DNA of 64,000 bases from Saccharomycopsis phalli (GCA_020342235.1 CP073218.1:1116001-1180000), one strand, 5' to 3'; shown: positions 51,408 through 63,929, numbered from the stretch's first letter. The notes: a model not told the origin generated them from the sequence alone. A program made the numbers and translations.

Positions 51408-53042
51408 TCAATCAATCCAATCTATATCAGAATCACTATCAATCGTAGTATCATCCTCACCCTCCAGCTCAATCGGATCATCCTCAAACTCAGTATCATC
51501 CTCACTCTCCTCTTCATTGTAATTCACATAACACTCACCAACTCCCATTTCCTGCCCAGAATCTTGGTAGCTAATAGCTCCACCCAACCTAGACACAAGC
51601 AAATTCTTACCACAGGCCCACGATCCCCATTTGGACTTCCCTTGAGCATACATCTGGGCCTTGTGCTGGAACATCCGCAGACTGTTGATGACACTTTCAT
51701 AGTAGCCTTGATACAATATACAGTCACTAGAACTCACACGGACGTGGTGCCGTCTGTAGAAGGCAATGTGCTGCTCCACATTTCGGGTCTTTTTTAGTCG
51801 CTTGTAATCACTCGGAAACATGATTTTATCATGGGACGACTCCTTGGGTAAACGGCCTCCTACAACGTTCCCCTGGGGGTCCAAATGGATCCGAGAGGTT
51901 CTCACCATTACATTAAAGCATATTTCCGAGTCGCCACGCCCTTTGGAAATGTCACACCACGACAAATCGTCAGCGATACTGGACCCTGCCTCCACGCTGA
52001 AACCCCCCTTTTGGTACACAGTATAGTTCTCCAATAGAAACAACGCCATCAAGGCAACGTTTCCCTGCAAACTGTGGTCCACAACCTCGTCACAAATCGC
52101 CCGGTTCCGCGCCACTCCAGGCTTGTCAATCTTCAGACTGCCATACACCAAACGGCCCACAAAATGGAACAAATCAAGCTGAGGCAACTTGTTGTATTCC
52201 AGCAAGGACAGCGGCCGGCCACGTGCCCAGAATTCAAGACTGTTGATTGCTGCTGGAATGTCGCCGAGGCCTGAGAGCGTCGAAACGTACTGGTCGACGA
52301 CACTGCGGTTCACCGACCTAAAAGCGGCTTCACTAGAGACTATGTGCTTTAATGTTTTTGCCATTAGCGTCTTGTTAACCGCATTAAACTTCAAGTGCCG
52401 CGTAAGACGGTCTCTCATGATCTCGAGTCCCATGAGCGAGTCGACGGAAAAGTACCCGTCAGCGACGCTAAATTCGGAAATAATCACGACCATGGGTATG
52501 TAATCGCAGTGAACCCATTTATAAACTGCCTTTTGGAACGCCAGCAACGTCGTATCGTGGTATATGTTTGGCAAATCCTCCACCACCACGATCTTGTCCT
52601 TCAAGTACCGTATTCCGTTGAGAAACTCTGAAAACTCGTCAACACGGCCCACACCCGCAACAGGTTCCGGGTTCTCCCATTCTATGATCGCTTCTTGGCC
52701 TAGAAGCCGAGCAATCAGCAACCGTATGGTGACACTCTTGCCCGACCCAGGAGGCCCACTGACGACAAGAAGCCGGTTTTTTTTGCGGACCAAGTCGAGT
52801 ATTGCGGTCTCAACGTCCTTGACCTTTCGAGTGTGTACCGAAACGCCTTCAATGGTCCTGGGAGAGTACTTGTCGACCCACAAATTAGAGCTGGACGAAA
52901 TGCCTGGATCACGGCGAAACGGCTCGGGAATTTGGCGAGAGCCACGGAAGTTGGAAGCGGGAAGAAACTTTTGTCGCTTGACATTGAATTCGATGTTGTC
53001 GAAGCTCGATTCATCAATTGAATCGTCGTCAAAAGAAGACAT
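51408..53042 (-). CDS. RAD24: DNA-damage checkpoint clamp loader subunit Rad24/Rad17
   Basis: 544 aa. The AAA+ ATPase begins after LWVDKYSPRTI (about 54-64, the family's RFC-like opening); Walker A is SGPPGSGKS (95-103) and a Walker B-like VVVEDLPN (152-159) has the Rad17 form in place of DExx. The C-terminus is a long acidic tail (ESEDDTEFEDDPIELEG...). Rad24-RFC loads the 9-1-1 clamp at 5' junctions to activate Mec1/ATR. Somewhat shorter than S. cerevisiae Rad24 (659 aa). The start MSSFDDDS is the first ATG of the frame, 60 bp after a stop-rich AT region. Confidence 0.88.
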   Translation of the reverse strand: MSSFDDDSIDESSFDNIEFNVKRQKFLPASNFRGSRQIPEPFRRDPGISSSSNLWVDKYSPRTIEGVSVHTRKVKDVETAILDLVRKKNRLLVVSGPPGSGKSVTIRLLIARLLGQEAIIEWENPEPVAGVGRVDEFSEFLNGIRYLKDKIVVVEDLPNIYHDTTLLAFQKAVYKWVHCDYIPMVVIISEFSVADGYFSVDSLMGLEIMRDRLTRHLKFNAVNKTLMAKTLKHIVSSEAAFRSVNRSVVDQYVSTLSGLGDIPAAINSLEFWARGRPLSLLEYNKLPQLDLFHFVGRLVYGSLKIDKPGVARNRAICDEVVDHSLQGNVALMALFLLENYTVYQKGGFSVEAGSSIADDLSWCDISKGRGDSEICFNVMVRTSRIHLDPQGNVVGGRLPKESSHDKIMFPSDYKRLKKTRNVEQHIAFYRRHHVRVSSSDCILYQGYYESVINSLRMFQHKAQMYAQGKSKWGSWACGKNLLVSRLGGAISYQDSGQEMGVGECYVNYNEEESEDDTEFEDDPIELEGEDDTTIDSDSDIDWID

Positions 53043-53392
53043 GTATCATGGAAAGAAGAAGAAGGAGAAAGAAGGAGGAAGCAGAAGAAAAAAGAAAGGT
53101 GCAAGAAACGAAAAAACAAGAAAAAGAATTCTTTATAATTAAAAGAATAGTTGTATATAAATATACAATTAGCACAATAAAAAAAACTAGAGATGCAATA
53201 CCATCGCTGTATCAAGGTCACATGCCAGAATGATGTCAGGGGTTACCCGTTGCATGCACCTGGATCCTTCACTCCCGGTGTTTCTACATTACCGATTACA
53301 TTCCATGACATTCCTATATTCCAACGTATTCCAAATTCCAATTCCAAATTCCATATTCCAAATTCCTCTGTATCCCAATTAAACTCGGCCGT
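53043..53392. other. Intergenic, 350 bp
   Basis: A purine-rich run (AAGAAGAAGGAGAAAGAAGG) lies directly upstream of RAD24. Around 53,325-53,370 is a small tandem of ATTCCAAATTCC. No gene. Confidence 0.6.
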
Positions 53393-53905
53393 TTACATCA
53401 CGGCCTCTCCAACAAAAATCTCACTCACCTCTACACAATTATACCCTTCCCGCTCATTATTGGCAGAGTTCCGACGGTCATGGTGCAATATCTTGTACCC
53501 ATCCTCAATAATTAACTGCTTGCGGTCCGTATCCTTGTCCTTATCATGCTCATGAGCACGTACTTGCTGATACTCGCTGGCAAACAAGTCCTGGTTGAAA
53601 CTAAACCCCTGACTTTCTTTCAAAGAAAGCGAAAACGACAACATCCGCGGATACCGCTTCAGCTTGCTATCCAAGTTTTTGTCCTGGTCAATCTCCTCTT
53701 GCACGTCTTCATCGTCAATAACATCGTCATACATATAACTAGATGACTCATAAACTGAATGTTTTTCGTCGCTCAACATTGCCAGGGACAAAAATTTGAC
53801 TGCTTCTGCCCAAGAGGACTCATAAAACTGGTCTGCCTGCTTCATTTGTAAAACAAAGACACTGCCCAATTTCAAATCGGTATATAACCTCATCACTCCA
53901 TGCAT
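53393..53905 (-). CDS. Small acidic protein, unknown function
   Basis: 170 aa from ATGCATGGAGTG at 53905. An in-frame ATG at 53983 would add 26 residues, but that segment overlaps the CACGTG cluster and looks like promoter. The sequence has a basic-neutral N-terminus, an acidic middle (DDVIDDEDVQEEIDQD), the phrase LSFSLSLKESQGFSFNQDLF, and a polar, His/Asp-rich end. I do not recognise a domain. Size, composition and position next to RAD24 made me think of small ribonucleotide-reductase inhibitors (Dif1/Spd1), but no signature proves it. Divergent from ATP17. Confidence 0.55.
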   Translation of the reverse strand: MHGVMRLYTDLKLGSVFVLQMKQADQFYESSWAEAVKFLSLAMLSDEKHSVYESSSYMYDDVIDDEDVQEEIDQDKNLDSKLKRYPRMLSFSLSLKESQGFSFNQDLFASEYQQVRAHEHDKDKDTDRKQLIIEDGYKILHHDRRNSANNEREGYNCVEVSEIFVGEAVM

Positions 53906-53910
53906 AATAT

Positions 53911-54026
53911 CACGTGGATGCCTGAAGTCAATCACGTGCACTAAACTACACCCGGGAACATGTGCGTCGCCGACATTGATCACGTGAACTAAACTACACC
54001 CGGAGTCACGTGCAATATATCACGTG
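53911..54026. promoter_or_regulatory. Divergent promoter with five CACGTG boxes and a 23-bp direct repeat
   Basis: CACGTG at 53911, 53933, 53981, 54007 and 54021. The second and third open a 23-bp repeat (CACGTG, one base, then ACTAAACTACACCCGG) at 53933-53955 and 53981-54003, exactly 48 bp apart. It is shared by the unknown gene (minus) and ATP17 (plus). Confidence 0.7.
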
Positions 54027-54076
54027 CACACAAGTTTTTCGTTCATTTCCCATTGGCCAATTAGTTTCTCACCACA

Positions 54077-54422
54077 ATGTCTTTTGTTATTAGACGTAAA
54101 TTATCGACTTTGATCCCACCAAAGATTGCTTCAGTCAAGGTATGTTGTTTTTTTCGCCGTATTTTAGTTACTTTTCTGACATTAGAACTTGGGTTCTGAC
54201 CCAAACGCAAAGAGAATGGGCAACGTTGTTGAGTTTTATAAGGCCTTGCCTCAAGGAAAGGCTGCTCCTGTTCAGCCAAGAGGTTTGATTGGCAGATACA
54301 AGGCCAGATATTTTGATGGTAACAACGCCAGCGGTAAGCCAATTTTCCACCTTGCTTTGGCTATTTTGTTTGGCGGATACGCTATGGAGTATCATTTCCA
54401 CCACAGTTCTCATGAGCACTAA
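54077..54422 (+). CDS. ATP17: Mitochondrial ATP synthase subunit f, spliced
   Basis: Two exons, 54077-54139 and 54186-54422, 99 aa. Exon 1 encodes a mitochondrial targeting start (MSFVIRRKLSTLIPPKIASVK). Exon 2 has SDPNAKRMGNVVEFYKALPQG, ARYFDGNNASGKP and one membrane segment (FHLALAILFGGYAMEY), lining up along its length with S. cerevisiae Atp17. Subunit f is part of the Fo peripheral stalk/membrane sector in the inner membrane. The intron interrupts between the presequence and the mature part, which starts NLGSDPN. Confidence 0.93.
54140..54185 (+). other. 46-nt spliceosomal intron of ATP17
   Basis: Donor GTATGT, acceptor TTAG, possible branch site TTCTGAC ending only 5 nt before the terminal ATTAG. 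It is very short, with the branch point close to the acceptor, unlike typical S. cerevisiae introns. Frame is phase 0 on both sides. Confidence 0.85.
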
Positions 54423-55718
54423 GCATAATATATACTTGTGAAAAATGTAGGGATAGTGATCGATGTGGATATAATATGGATTGATGTGGATATAATATGG
54501 ATAGATGTGGATATAATATGGATAGATGTGGATGATGATATGGATGAACAATGTGAATGTGGATTGAATAGTATTACCGATGAAAATCATTGAAATTCGT
54601 GCCATGAACTTTTTAGCCTGAAATTCCAAACAAAGATGATAGGATTTGCCTTATTTTCTCTTGGCTTGCCATGCTTGGAAGTTGGAATGGCTCAAGTGAT
54701 TTGTTCATGACTTTGATTGGTTGCATACCCAGATTAACATCGGTTGTGGAATTGCTTGACTAGTAACAATGTCATGCCAATTTGATGATTGGATATTTGA
54801 TTTGGCTGCTCTTTCCATGCTATCTTTTAATTATTATCCTGCTATCATTTTGACCATTCTATCTATCATTCTATCTATCATTCTATCTATTTATCCTGTC
54901 TCATTCTGTCATTCTATCTACTATTCTATCTATTTATCATGTCTCATTCTATCATTCCACCTACTATAAAAAGAGAAGTTTTGTTTCTCGACACCATTTT
55001 AACTGATCAAATCTTATATCACGAAGACATTGTCTAGCCCAGTTTATTCCCTCGTACAGTGAATAAGTCACCTTTTAAGTATATTCAGACTTTGAATAGT
55101 TAAGTGATTATATTTTAGCAATCTTACCAACACGTATTCTAGTTACTATATTACATGATGCAATATTTATGTTTGGCGGAGCAATAGAGAATCATTATAT
55201 GTTAAAACGCACAATCAATGACATTAACAATCAATCAATGGCATTATCAGTAAATGGCCTTAATCATCAACAATTCAAGTTTGAAGGAGTAACTAAACAA
55301 GTTGTATAACATCAGAGGACTACTTAAATAGTGCCCTACTTAGTCGTAGACGATAAGCAATCTCTCGAGGAACCCTGGATAAATATCTAAACAATTACCT
55401 GTGCTGAAATGGACCTTAATTCATATCAACGAGTCTTGATCTCGAGGCATTAAACATGTCACAATGTCTGATTATATTCATTTTCTGGCTGCATTATCAT
55501 GACCACTGTACCCAGAAATTTAATTAAGTAATATTTCAGCTTTATTTGCCCATATAAAATATTCATTGAAGGTATTATCACACAAATCATTCGATGCCGT
55601 TGAAGCGTGGGTCTGACATTAGCCTCGAAATCGCAACAGCATGAGGCATGAATAATCACCAAGGCACATCATGTGATTAATATATATATCAACAATAGCC
55701 ACTCACTTCTAATCATCA
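54423..55718. other. Intergenic with small tandem repeats and LTR-like copy
   Basis: 54,466-54,545: GATGTGGATATAATATG units, about 20 bp each. 54,850-54,965: TCTATCATTCTATC tracts. 54,960-55,155 on the minus strand is the longest copy of the dispersed repeat (TGTAATATAGTAACTAGAAT, core GGTAAGATTGCTAAAATAT, CTTTTTATAGTAGG box). No gene. Confidence 0.6.
54960..55155 (-). repeat. Dispersed LTR-like repeat, copy 4
   Basis: Starts TGTAATATAGTAACTAG on the minus strand and has the family core and a TATA-like box about 180 bp in. It shows the element extends well beyond the 90-bp core. Confidence 0.5.
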
Positions 55719-56983
55719 ATGAACACTTTGGCCATCTTTCACATCCTTTTAGCCATGCGCTTTATGGAGCATGGCTTTGCGTGTCCAGTCGATGGTACTC
55801 TTGTTGCTCGGGACAATGTCATTGAAAGATTGCTCAATTCCGGGGGAATGACAGGTCTAAATGCTCGGTATTTCACTCTGTATAAAGAATATCAACGTCA
55901 TTGTAACTCTGAACAGACCAGAGACGTGGTTCTTGCATACAAGAATCTGTCAAAAAGGGAAAATAGTATCATTAAAGGATTCGGGGAGAATCCATATATG
56001 TCTTTTCCCATGAGACTGCCATTTTTTCGTCCTGTAAACCTCAATGGTTTATTTCCGGACCAAGCTCTAGTATTTTTTTTTTATTATTATTTTATTTTTT
56101 AAGGCTATAGCTATACTTTGGCTCCAGAGAGATTGATATTTCACCGTCTAAGACTAGGGACGGCGCCGCTATATATGTTGCTCAGAGAAAACCCTTCAAG
56201 TGGGTAGAAAAACTCCAAGCGGGATTTGGTAGTTGTGCTGGTAATTTGTGCATGGGACAGGCTGTGAGGTTTCGCCGCGGGTACTAACTCGGTAGCCTGC
56301 CGTAGGGTTGTCACTAAGCATCGAATTGAACCCGTGACGGTGAAGCTCTAGTATGGGATGCTAACTGGATCAAGGCGCATTGGTACGATCCTAAGAATAC
56401 ACCATTCTTGGAGACTCTGCTTCATATAGACGATTTCACATCATTGAAACCAGACTGTTATGATGAAAGAAGCAGGTGGAAGGATAATATAACGTATCAG
56501 CAGTTGTACCATTTAAGACATGACATGACCGAGGAACAGACGGCGATACCTAACAATTTAATTGTCCGAGGGAGCGTCCATGGGGTTCGGAGACAAGCTG
56601 TCGCTGACTACCTTAGAGCCGTCAAAATCCACTTTATAGTTATGGGAAAACTTTTTAACCAAGCAGATTTCCACAAGGCATTTAAACCAGGCAAGGTTTA
56701 CATCAAGGAAGAGTTTAAAAACAGAATGAAACCCTTGGCAAATTCACAGTTTAATGGAAAAGTCATAAAGGACAAAAATGGCAAGTCTCTTTGTATGATT
56801 GATGAAATTTTGAGGAACTACAGAATCGCTGGTACTGGAACAATCATGAGTGGTGAGACTTTACCCTTCTCGGAACCGGTGAATGAAAAAACCCAGCTAA
56901 TGATAAGTAGATGTATGGGTGCTCTTACGATGCTGACTGACATGAGTTACTGCTTCGCAAACAGATTTGGAGAATGTGAGTGA
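55719..56983 (+). pseudogene. Secreted-protein gene of unknown function, interrupted by a retroposon
   Basis: The ATG at 55719 opens with a hydrophobic segment (MNTLAIFHILLAMRF) followed by FACPVDGT, fitting a secretion signal with cleavage near residue 21. 115 codons on, the frame meets an insertion (56073-56342) flanked by an 11-bp duplication; host sequence resumes in the same frame and stays open to 56983, with NLIVRGSVHGVRRQAV, KVYIKEEFKNRMKP and GECE at the end. So the gene was intact until the insertion, which is probably recent. I do not recognise the protein. As it stands the first part would end in a short Phe/Tyr tail read from the insert. Confidence 0.7.
56073..56342 (-). mobile_element. 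LINE tail or SINE insertion with 11-bp target duplication
   Basis: Duplications AAGCTCTAGTA at 56062-56072 and 56343-56353. On the minus strand the insert ends with AGCGGCGCCGTCCC, GACGGTGAAATATCAATCTC, TATAGCTATAG and an A-rich/ATT tail, all shared with the LINE 3' UTR at 20225-20450. Its 5' part (CACGGGTTCAATTCGATGC) is not clearly LINE and contains a rough Pol III B-box, so a SINE that borrowed the LINE tail is possible. Confidence 0.75.
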
Positions 56984-57751
56984 GGCTTTAGCGGGCTTGA
57001 ATCGTATCAAGAAAATCCTGAGGCAGCATTGCTGAAGAAATCCTGAGGCAGCTCTCATTCGGCAGTTTCGAATTGTATCCCAGAGCTTTTGCTTCTCGGC
57101 TTGTAATATAATTCCTGGTTTGACATTTTCTAAATCACCCATTACTCGTCAATTTCCCCTGCTTCTGATTCCATCTTGCAAGACAAGGGATTAGATGGTG
57201 TAATTGTGATTCTGGAGACAATATATAGCTAAATACAGCAATGAATAGTATTATTATGGTTACCTAGTGCAGACCTCATGACCATCAAGATCAATCTTTT
57301 CATTAAATAAGGCCAAATTTAATTAGCCAATTGTATATAATTGAGTTGCTTTTTAGATTGTAGTTTGATACTATATTATAGCTCATAGCTTCACTACATT
57401 GTAGCTCGTAGCTCACTACATTCCATCTTTAGCCATTCCATCTTTAGCCATTCCATCTTTAGCCATTCCATCTTTAGCCATTCCATCTTTAGCCATTCCA
57501 TCTTTAACCATTCCATCTTTAGCCATTCCATCTTCTATGTTAATTACCTGGTATGCACCATAGCACAAGGCTATCCATGCTTGATTTCAAACTCGAGCTG
57601 TTTAAATTAGGGTATCCAAACATTGACAAATTTGTAATGGTACTGCTTGGATATCTCGAGCAATGAGAATGAGAATGAGAATAATAATAATAATAATGAT
57701 AACCACAATACTAAACCACGATAGCCTCATTTATTACGCATTGCCACGCTG
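56984..57751. other. Intergenic with 15-bp minisatellite and LINE tail
   Basis: 57,200-57,256 has ATATATAGCTAAATACAGCAAT and a short ATT run, the LINE tail signature. 57,420-57,536 is CCATTCCATCTTTAG repeated eight times, nearly perfect. Doubled TAGCTCATAGCTTCACTAC-like phrases precede it. No gene. Confidence 0.65.
57420..57536 (+). repeat. 15-bp minisatellite
   Basis: CCATTCCATCTTTAG about eight times head to tail with one or two base changes, ahead of the 3' end of CDC48 (which reads toward it). Confidence 0.9.
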
Positions 57752-60334
<2,583 letters not shown>

Positions 60335-61339
60335 TCAGTTGGTATTGGTGAGCATGGATAAAGCATTGGTCAAGTATTTATGAAAATATTTTGATAAGTA
60401 TTTTGATAAGTATTTATGAAAATATTTTGATAAGTATTTTGATAAGTATTTTGATAAGTATTTATGAAAATATTCTTGAAAATATTCTTGAAAATATTCT
60501 TGAAAATATTCTTGAAAAATATTACATCAGTGAATCATCAACCCGCTCGTCACTCTGTCAAGACCTCAGAGTGCAATTGTAATATTAATATGATGCGAAA
60601 AGCATGGTCTTGTTCAATCAATTACATGCTAAATGTGCCGTAATCCAGCCATTCTGTAAGCTCAACGGCAGAATTAATTGGGCAAGTGTATTCGAGTAGA
60701 GTCAAACATTTCCAGTTGCAAGACAATTCAAAGGACTCTGTGCATCATGGAGAATTGGTCCGCATACATTAACCAACTAATCACCATAATAATCGGAAAA
60801 TGCATACTCAGTTGATTAGTAATAAGCCGTCGTTTATCCCCTGCCATCTGATCCAAGGCTGAGTAGACCATGTATGCAACTACTTGTAATATGGTAACTA
60901 GGCTAATCGAAAATTGGACTACTGATGAAATGGGCTGCCCTTTGATTCAAACTGAGTATCATTGTCAACTAAAGTTATCAAAGATAAGTAATGCGAATAC
61001 AAATTTTGGGTCTGTCATCTGCTTCTTATAGTGCACAACACAAAGCCTACGACACAAGACACAGATGCGGCACCAAAGGAAGGAAGCATCACTCTTGTGG
61101 CTTGTGGTTTTGCGATATTTCCCATGAATCATTGATGAAATGAGATTATTCAAGGCTTTACGAATTTTGAGGTAGCGCATGTAGTTGTATGATGGTGTTG
61201 GCTGGTGCATTTATGAATGTTCAGCATCAGGAACCATGCATCTCATGTCGCACCGTGCCTATATTATTTTTTGGCACACTCCCAATCTAGAAGGTATTTT
61301 ATCCGGTTATTAAACAGTATTTATCAGCCTTGAATTTAT

Positions 61340-61452
61340 CAGTCTTAAATCGCATTGATTTCTGGCTGGCAAACACTCGATCGTGTTGCGTATTCCAATG
61401 GAGGTGTCTAGCATTTCATCAATTCTCAATGGGATTTGAGCCGAGAGCTCTG
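61340..61452 (-). mobile_element. LINE fragment, minus strand
   Basis: TTGATTTCTGGCTGGCAAAC and TTGAGCCGAGAGCTC match the minus-strand LINE piece at 27996-28190. It joins head-on with the next fragment. Confidence 0.5.
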
Positions 61453-61680
61453 AATGGCATCACAACTACTCAGTGGAAAAAGCCTCATAGATGGCTGGTT
61501 GCTTAAACTATTTTGCAACGATGACCCAAAGTGCAAAAGATGCGGGATTCACTTCCCCATTATACATGACCTCCAATGCCCAGAGCTTTTTACTCGGATT
61601 CTATTGCAAATTGATATTACTAGACTCTTCCATGGGATATCTGACAATCCACCTCTAAAGATCTAGGCAAAGAACACATT
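61453..61680 (+). mobile_element. LINE fragment, plus strand
   Basis: Reads SQLLSGKSLIDGWLLKLF, NDDPKCKRCGIHFPIIHDLQCPEL: the Cys/His knuckle (C-x2-C...H-x4-C) that follows RT in L1-type LINEs. It supplies the segment deleted from the copies at 26726 and 27446. Confidence 0.7.
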
Positions 61681-62247
61681 GCCCCTCCAATGCACATTAC
61701 CTTAAATAAATATTAATGATAATTTAAGCTGACATGTTAAATGTCGTGATTACCAGCTGATTACAAAGTAGTACATAAGTAGTGTACACTGGTACATCAA
61801 ATACAAGGGATTGCAATGTCTGTACAGAGTATTTGCTCTCTGTATAGCATAGGATGATTACTGGAACGACTATAAAAGGCTAGGTAGAAAACTCCCAGGA
61901 CATTCATCGGTTCAAGGACCTCTGGTTTAGATTCCATCATTCAATCTCAAAGGAACAAAATATATAGAGTTTATAATAAGAGCTTGATAGTCATTAACTA
62001 CTCTTGTATTTATAAACTCAGGCAGTTGGATCACTTGCTCTGCAGACAATATAGCTATATAGAATAAATACATTGTAAGCCGTTTTTATACATTTCTACA
62101 TTGATACATTTCTACATTGATACACTAACAATTCACGCAAGAGTGTATTCAAGTCAACCTACTTACCAATGCCCAATTGCTCAGTACAACCTATATTATC
62201 TATGCTACTGCCAACCAGGCACGACCTTTCCAAGCCATCCACACTGA

Positions 62248-63534
62248 CTAATCGACAAACTTGTAATTGCCCAACAACACAATCTTCCCCGGCATGTTCC
62301 CCTGCACCGGCAACAACACCTTCAACTTCTTCTTGCTGTCGTTGGCCTCGCTGATATACCCGAAGCACATGACCCCCGAGGAGATTGCACTGGCGCTGGA
62401 GTCGGTCTTGGTGTACAAGAAGGCAATGATTGCATTTTGCAAGTACGACGACTGGGGCTCGATCTTCTCACAGACATCCTGGGCCTGCTCCTGCTGCTCT
62501 TCTCCCTCGCCAATGGGAAGCACTGAAGACACGCCAGAGCCCGTGTCGGCACGGGTCACTGTCAAGTGGTAGAACTGGAGCTTGTCGTAGTCGACTGCGG
62601 AGATGGTGTATGGCGAGAGCACCAACTTGCGGTCGCCGTAGAAGTACTGCTTGATTTGCTGCTGCTGCACTCCCCGGACGTACGACTCGTCCTTCTCGAC
62701 ACAGCCATCGCTCTTGGAGAACTTGAGCATGGTGGCGTCGGGGTGCCGCTTTTTCAAGTCGGTGAACAAGCGTTCGTTGCCAAGCACAACTATGACATTG
62801 ATCCGGTACGCGCTCACAATCTCGTCGACAAGCAGCGCGTTCTTGTTGGAGAGCGCAGGAGTGTCGACAATCAACCCCGAGTCGCGCACGTCGGAGTCGG
62901 AGTCGATGCGGCTGTTGATGTGCGACGCGACTTTGTTCGCGCAGATACGGAAATATGTCTCGTTGCTGGACACACTATCGAACCCGTAGTACGCGACCGT
63001 CGGCTGGCCCGGGTGCAAAAGCGACGCCCCGCTGACAATGCTCTGTCCCCAGCCAATCTCCACGTCCAAGATATCGTTGACGACTACACCGCTTAGAGCT
63101 CCTGGAACGGTGTAGACGCCTTCGGCCGGGTTCAAGTTCACCACGGCCGGGGTCCGGCCAAGCCGTACGGCGTTGCTCACCAACGTCTTGGCCAAACAGG
63201 TCTTGCCCGAGTCTTTTGGTCCAAAGATCGCGACCCGAGGCAGGGCCTTTTGCTTCCGGAGACCCTCGAGAGCAAACGACAAGGCCAAATACTGGTCCAT
63301 ATAGCTCTCCTCCGACGTGTACTCCGACGATAACCCACCCAGATACTCAATGACCGCGTCCTCGATGCAGTAGATCATGGTCTTGGTGCCTTCGAATTTG
63401 AGCTCGTCATTGTTGGGCAACTCAGTGCCGTTGATCTCCACAGTGCCGCTGACAACTTTGACCACCAATTGCTGCGAGAAATCCACCTCAAACCGCCACT
63501 CCGACCCGGCTTTTAACTCAATCTGACCATCCAT
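62248..63534 (-). CDS. CLP1: mRNA 3'-end cleavage factor IA subunit Clp1
   Basis: 428 aa (S. cerevisiae Clp1: 445). N-terminal beta domain (MDGQIELKAGSEWRFEVDF), central P-loop domain with GPKDSGKT (105-112), LVDTPA and VVLGNERL, and a C-terminal domain ending KIVLLGNYKFVD. Clp1 binds ATP and bridges Pcf11 and CPF in pre-mRNA cleavage/polyadenylation; the fungal protein lacks the kinase activity known in human CLP1. Divergent from the RRM gene with 98 bp between start codons. Confidence 0.95.
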   Translation of the reverse strand: MDGQIELKAGSEWRFEVDFSQQLVVKVVSGTVEINGTELPNNDELKFEGTKTMIYCIEDAVIEYLGGLSSEYTSEESYMDQYLALSFALEGLRKQKALPRVAIFGPKDSGKTCLAKTLVSNAVRLGRTPAVVNLNPAEGVYTVPGALSGVVVNDILDVEIGWGQSIVSGASLLHPGQPTVAYYGFDSVSSNETYFRICANKVASHINSRIDSDSDVRDSGLIVDTPALSNKNALLVDEIVSAYRINVIVVLGNERLFTDLKKRHPDATMLKFSKSDGCVEKDESYVRGVQQQQIKQYFYGDRKLVLSPYTISAVDYDKLQFYHLTVTRADTGSGVSSVLPIGEGEEQQEQAQDVCEKIEPQSSYLQNAIIAFLYTKTDSSASAISSGVMCFGYISEANDSKKKLKVLLPVQGNMPGKIVLLGNYKFVD

Positions 63535-63632
63535 GAGGTTGAAAAGTCAATCACGTGGAGATATAACTGGTGGCACGTGTTGATCCCGTGACATTCCCCG
63601 TGATGTTCCACGTGATGATACCTTCCTTCTTC
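63535..63632. promoter_or_regulatory. Bidirectional promoter with three CACGTG boxes
   Basis: 98-bp gap between CLP1 and the RRM gene with CACGTG at 63552, 63574 and 63609. Two genes of RNA processing share it. Confidence 0.65.
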
Positions 63633-63923
63633 ATGTCCTTTCCTATAGTCTTGTTAAAGAACCTTCCGTTTGACGTCTCTTCCGAAGAGTTGTACTCATT
63701 GTGCTCAAACTTTGGCGATGTCGTCCAGATTCGCAAGGGAACCGACCTGCACATCAAAGGAAACTGCTTTGTAGTTTATTCCACACTACAAGCCGCAAAG
63801 ACCGCTGTCGACCGTTTAAATGGGTATAGTTTCAAAGGACGTTATTTGGTGGCGCTCAGTTATGTTGTTGATCCTAAACTGCTTGAGGAGGCGAAGATTT
63901 TGCTGGTTGGAAAGGTGAAATGA
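63633..63923 (+). CDS. RRM protein, SF3b14/p14-like U2 snRNP component
   Basis: 96 aa from MSFPIVLLKNLP. A single RRM with RNP2 (VLLKNLP, residues 6-12) and RNP1 (KGNCFVVY, 42-49), then RYLVALSY and a short helix. The size, the near absence of flanks and the order RNP2/GNCFVVY/RYLV fit SF3b p14 (SF3B6), which contacts the branch-point adenosine with SF3b1. Two in-frame ATGs upstream (63603, 63615) would add 6-10 residues. S. cerevisiae lacks this protein, so its presence suggests a more basal yeast. Confidence 0.75.
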   Translation: MSFPIVLLKNLPFDVSSEELYSLCSNFGDVVQIRKGTDLHIKGNCFVVYSTLQAAKTAVDRLNGYSFKGRYLVALSYVVDPKLLEEAKILLVGKVK

Positions 63924-63929
63924 GAGATG

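Noticed and set aside
57420-57536. 15-bp repeats as possible CRISPR or telomere-like DNA
   Set aside because: Simple head-to-tail minisatellite with no spacers, and interstitial.
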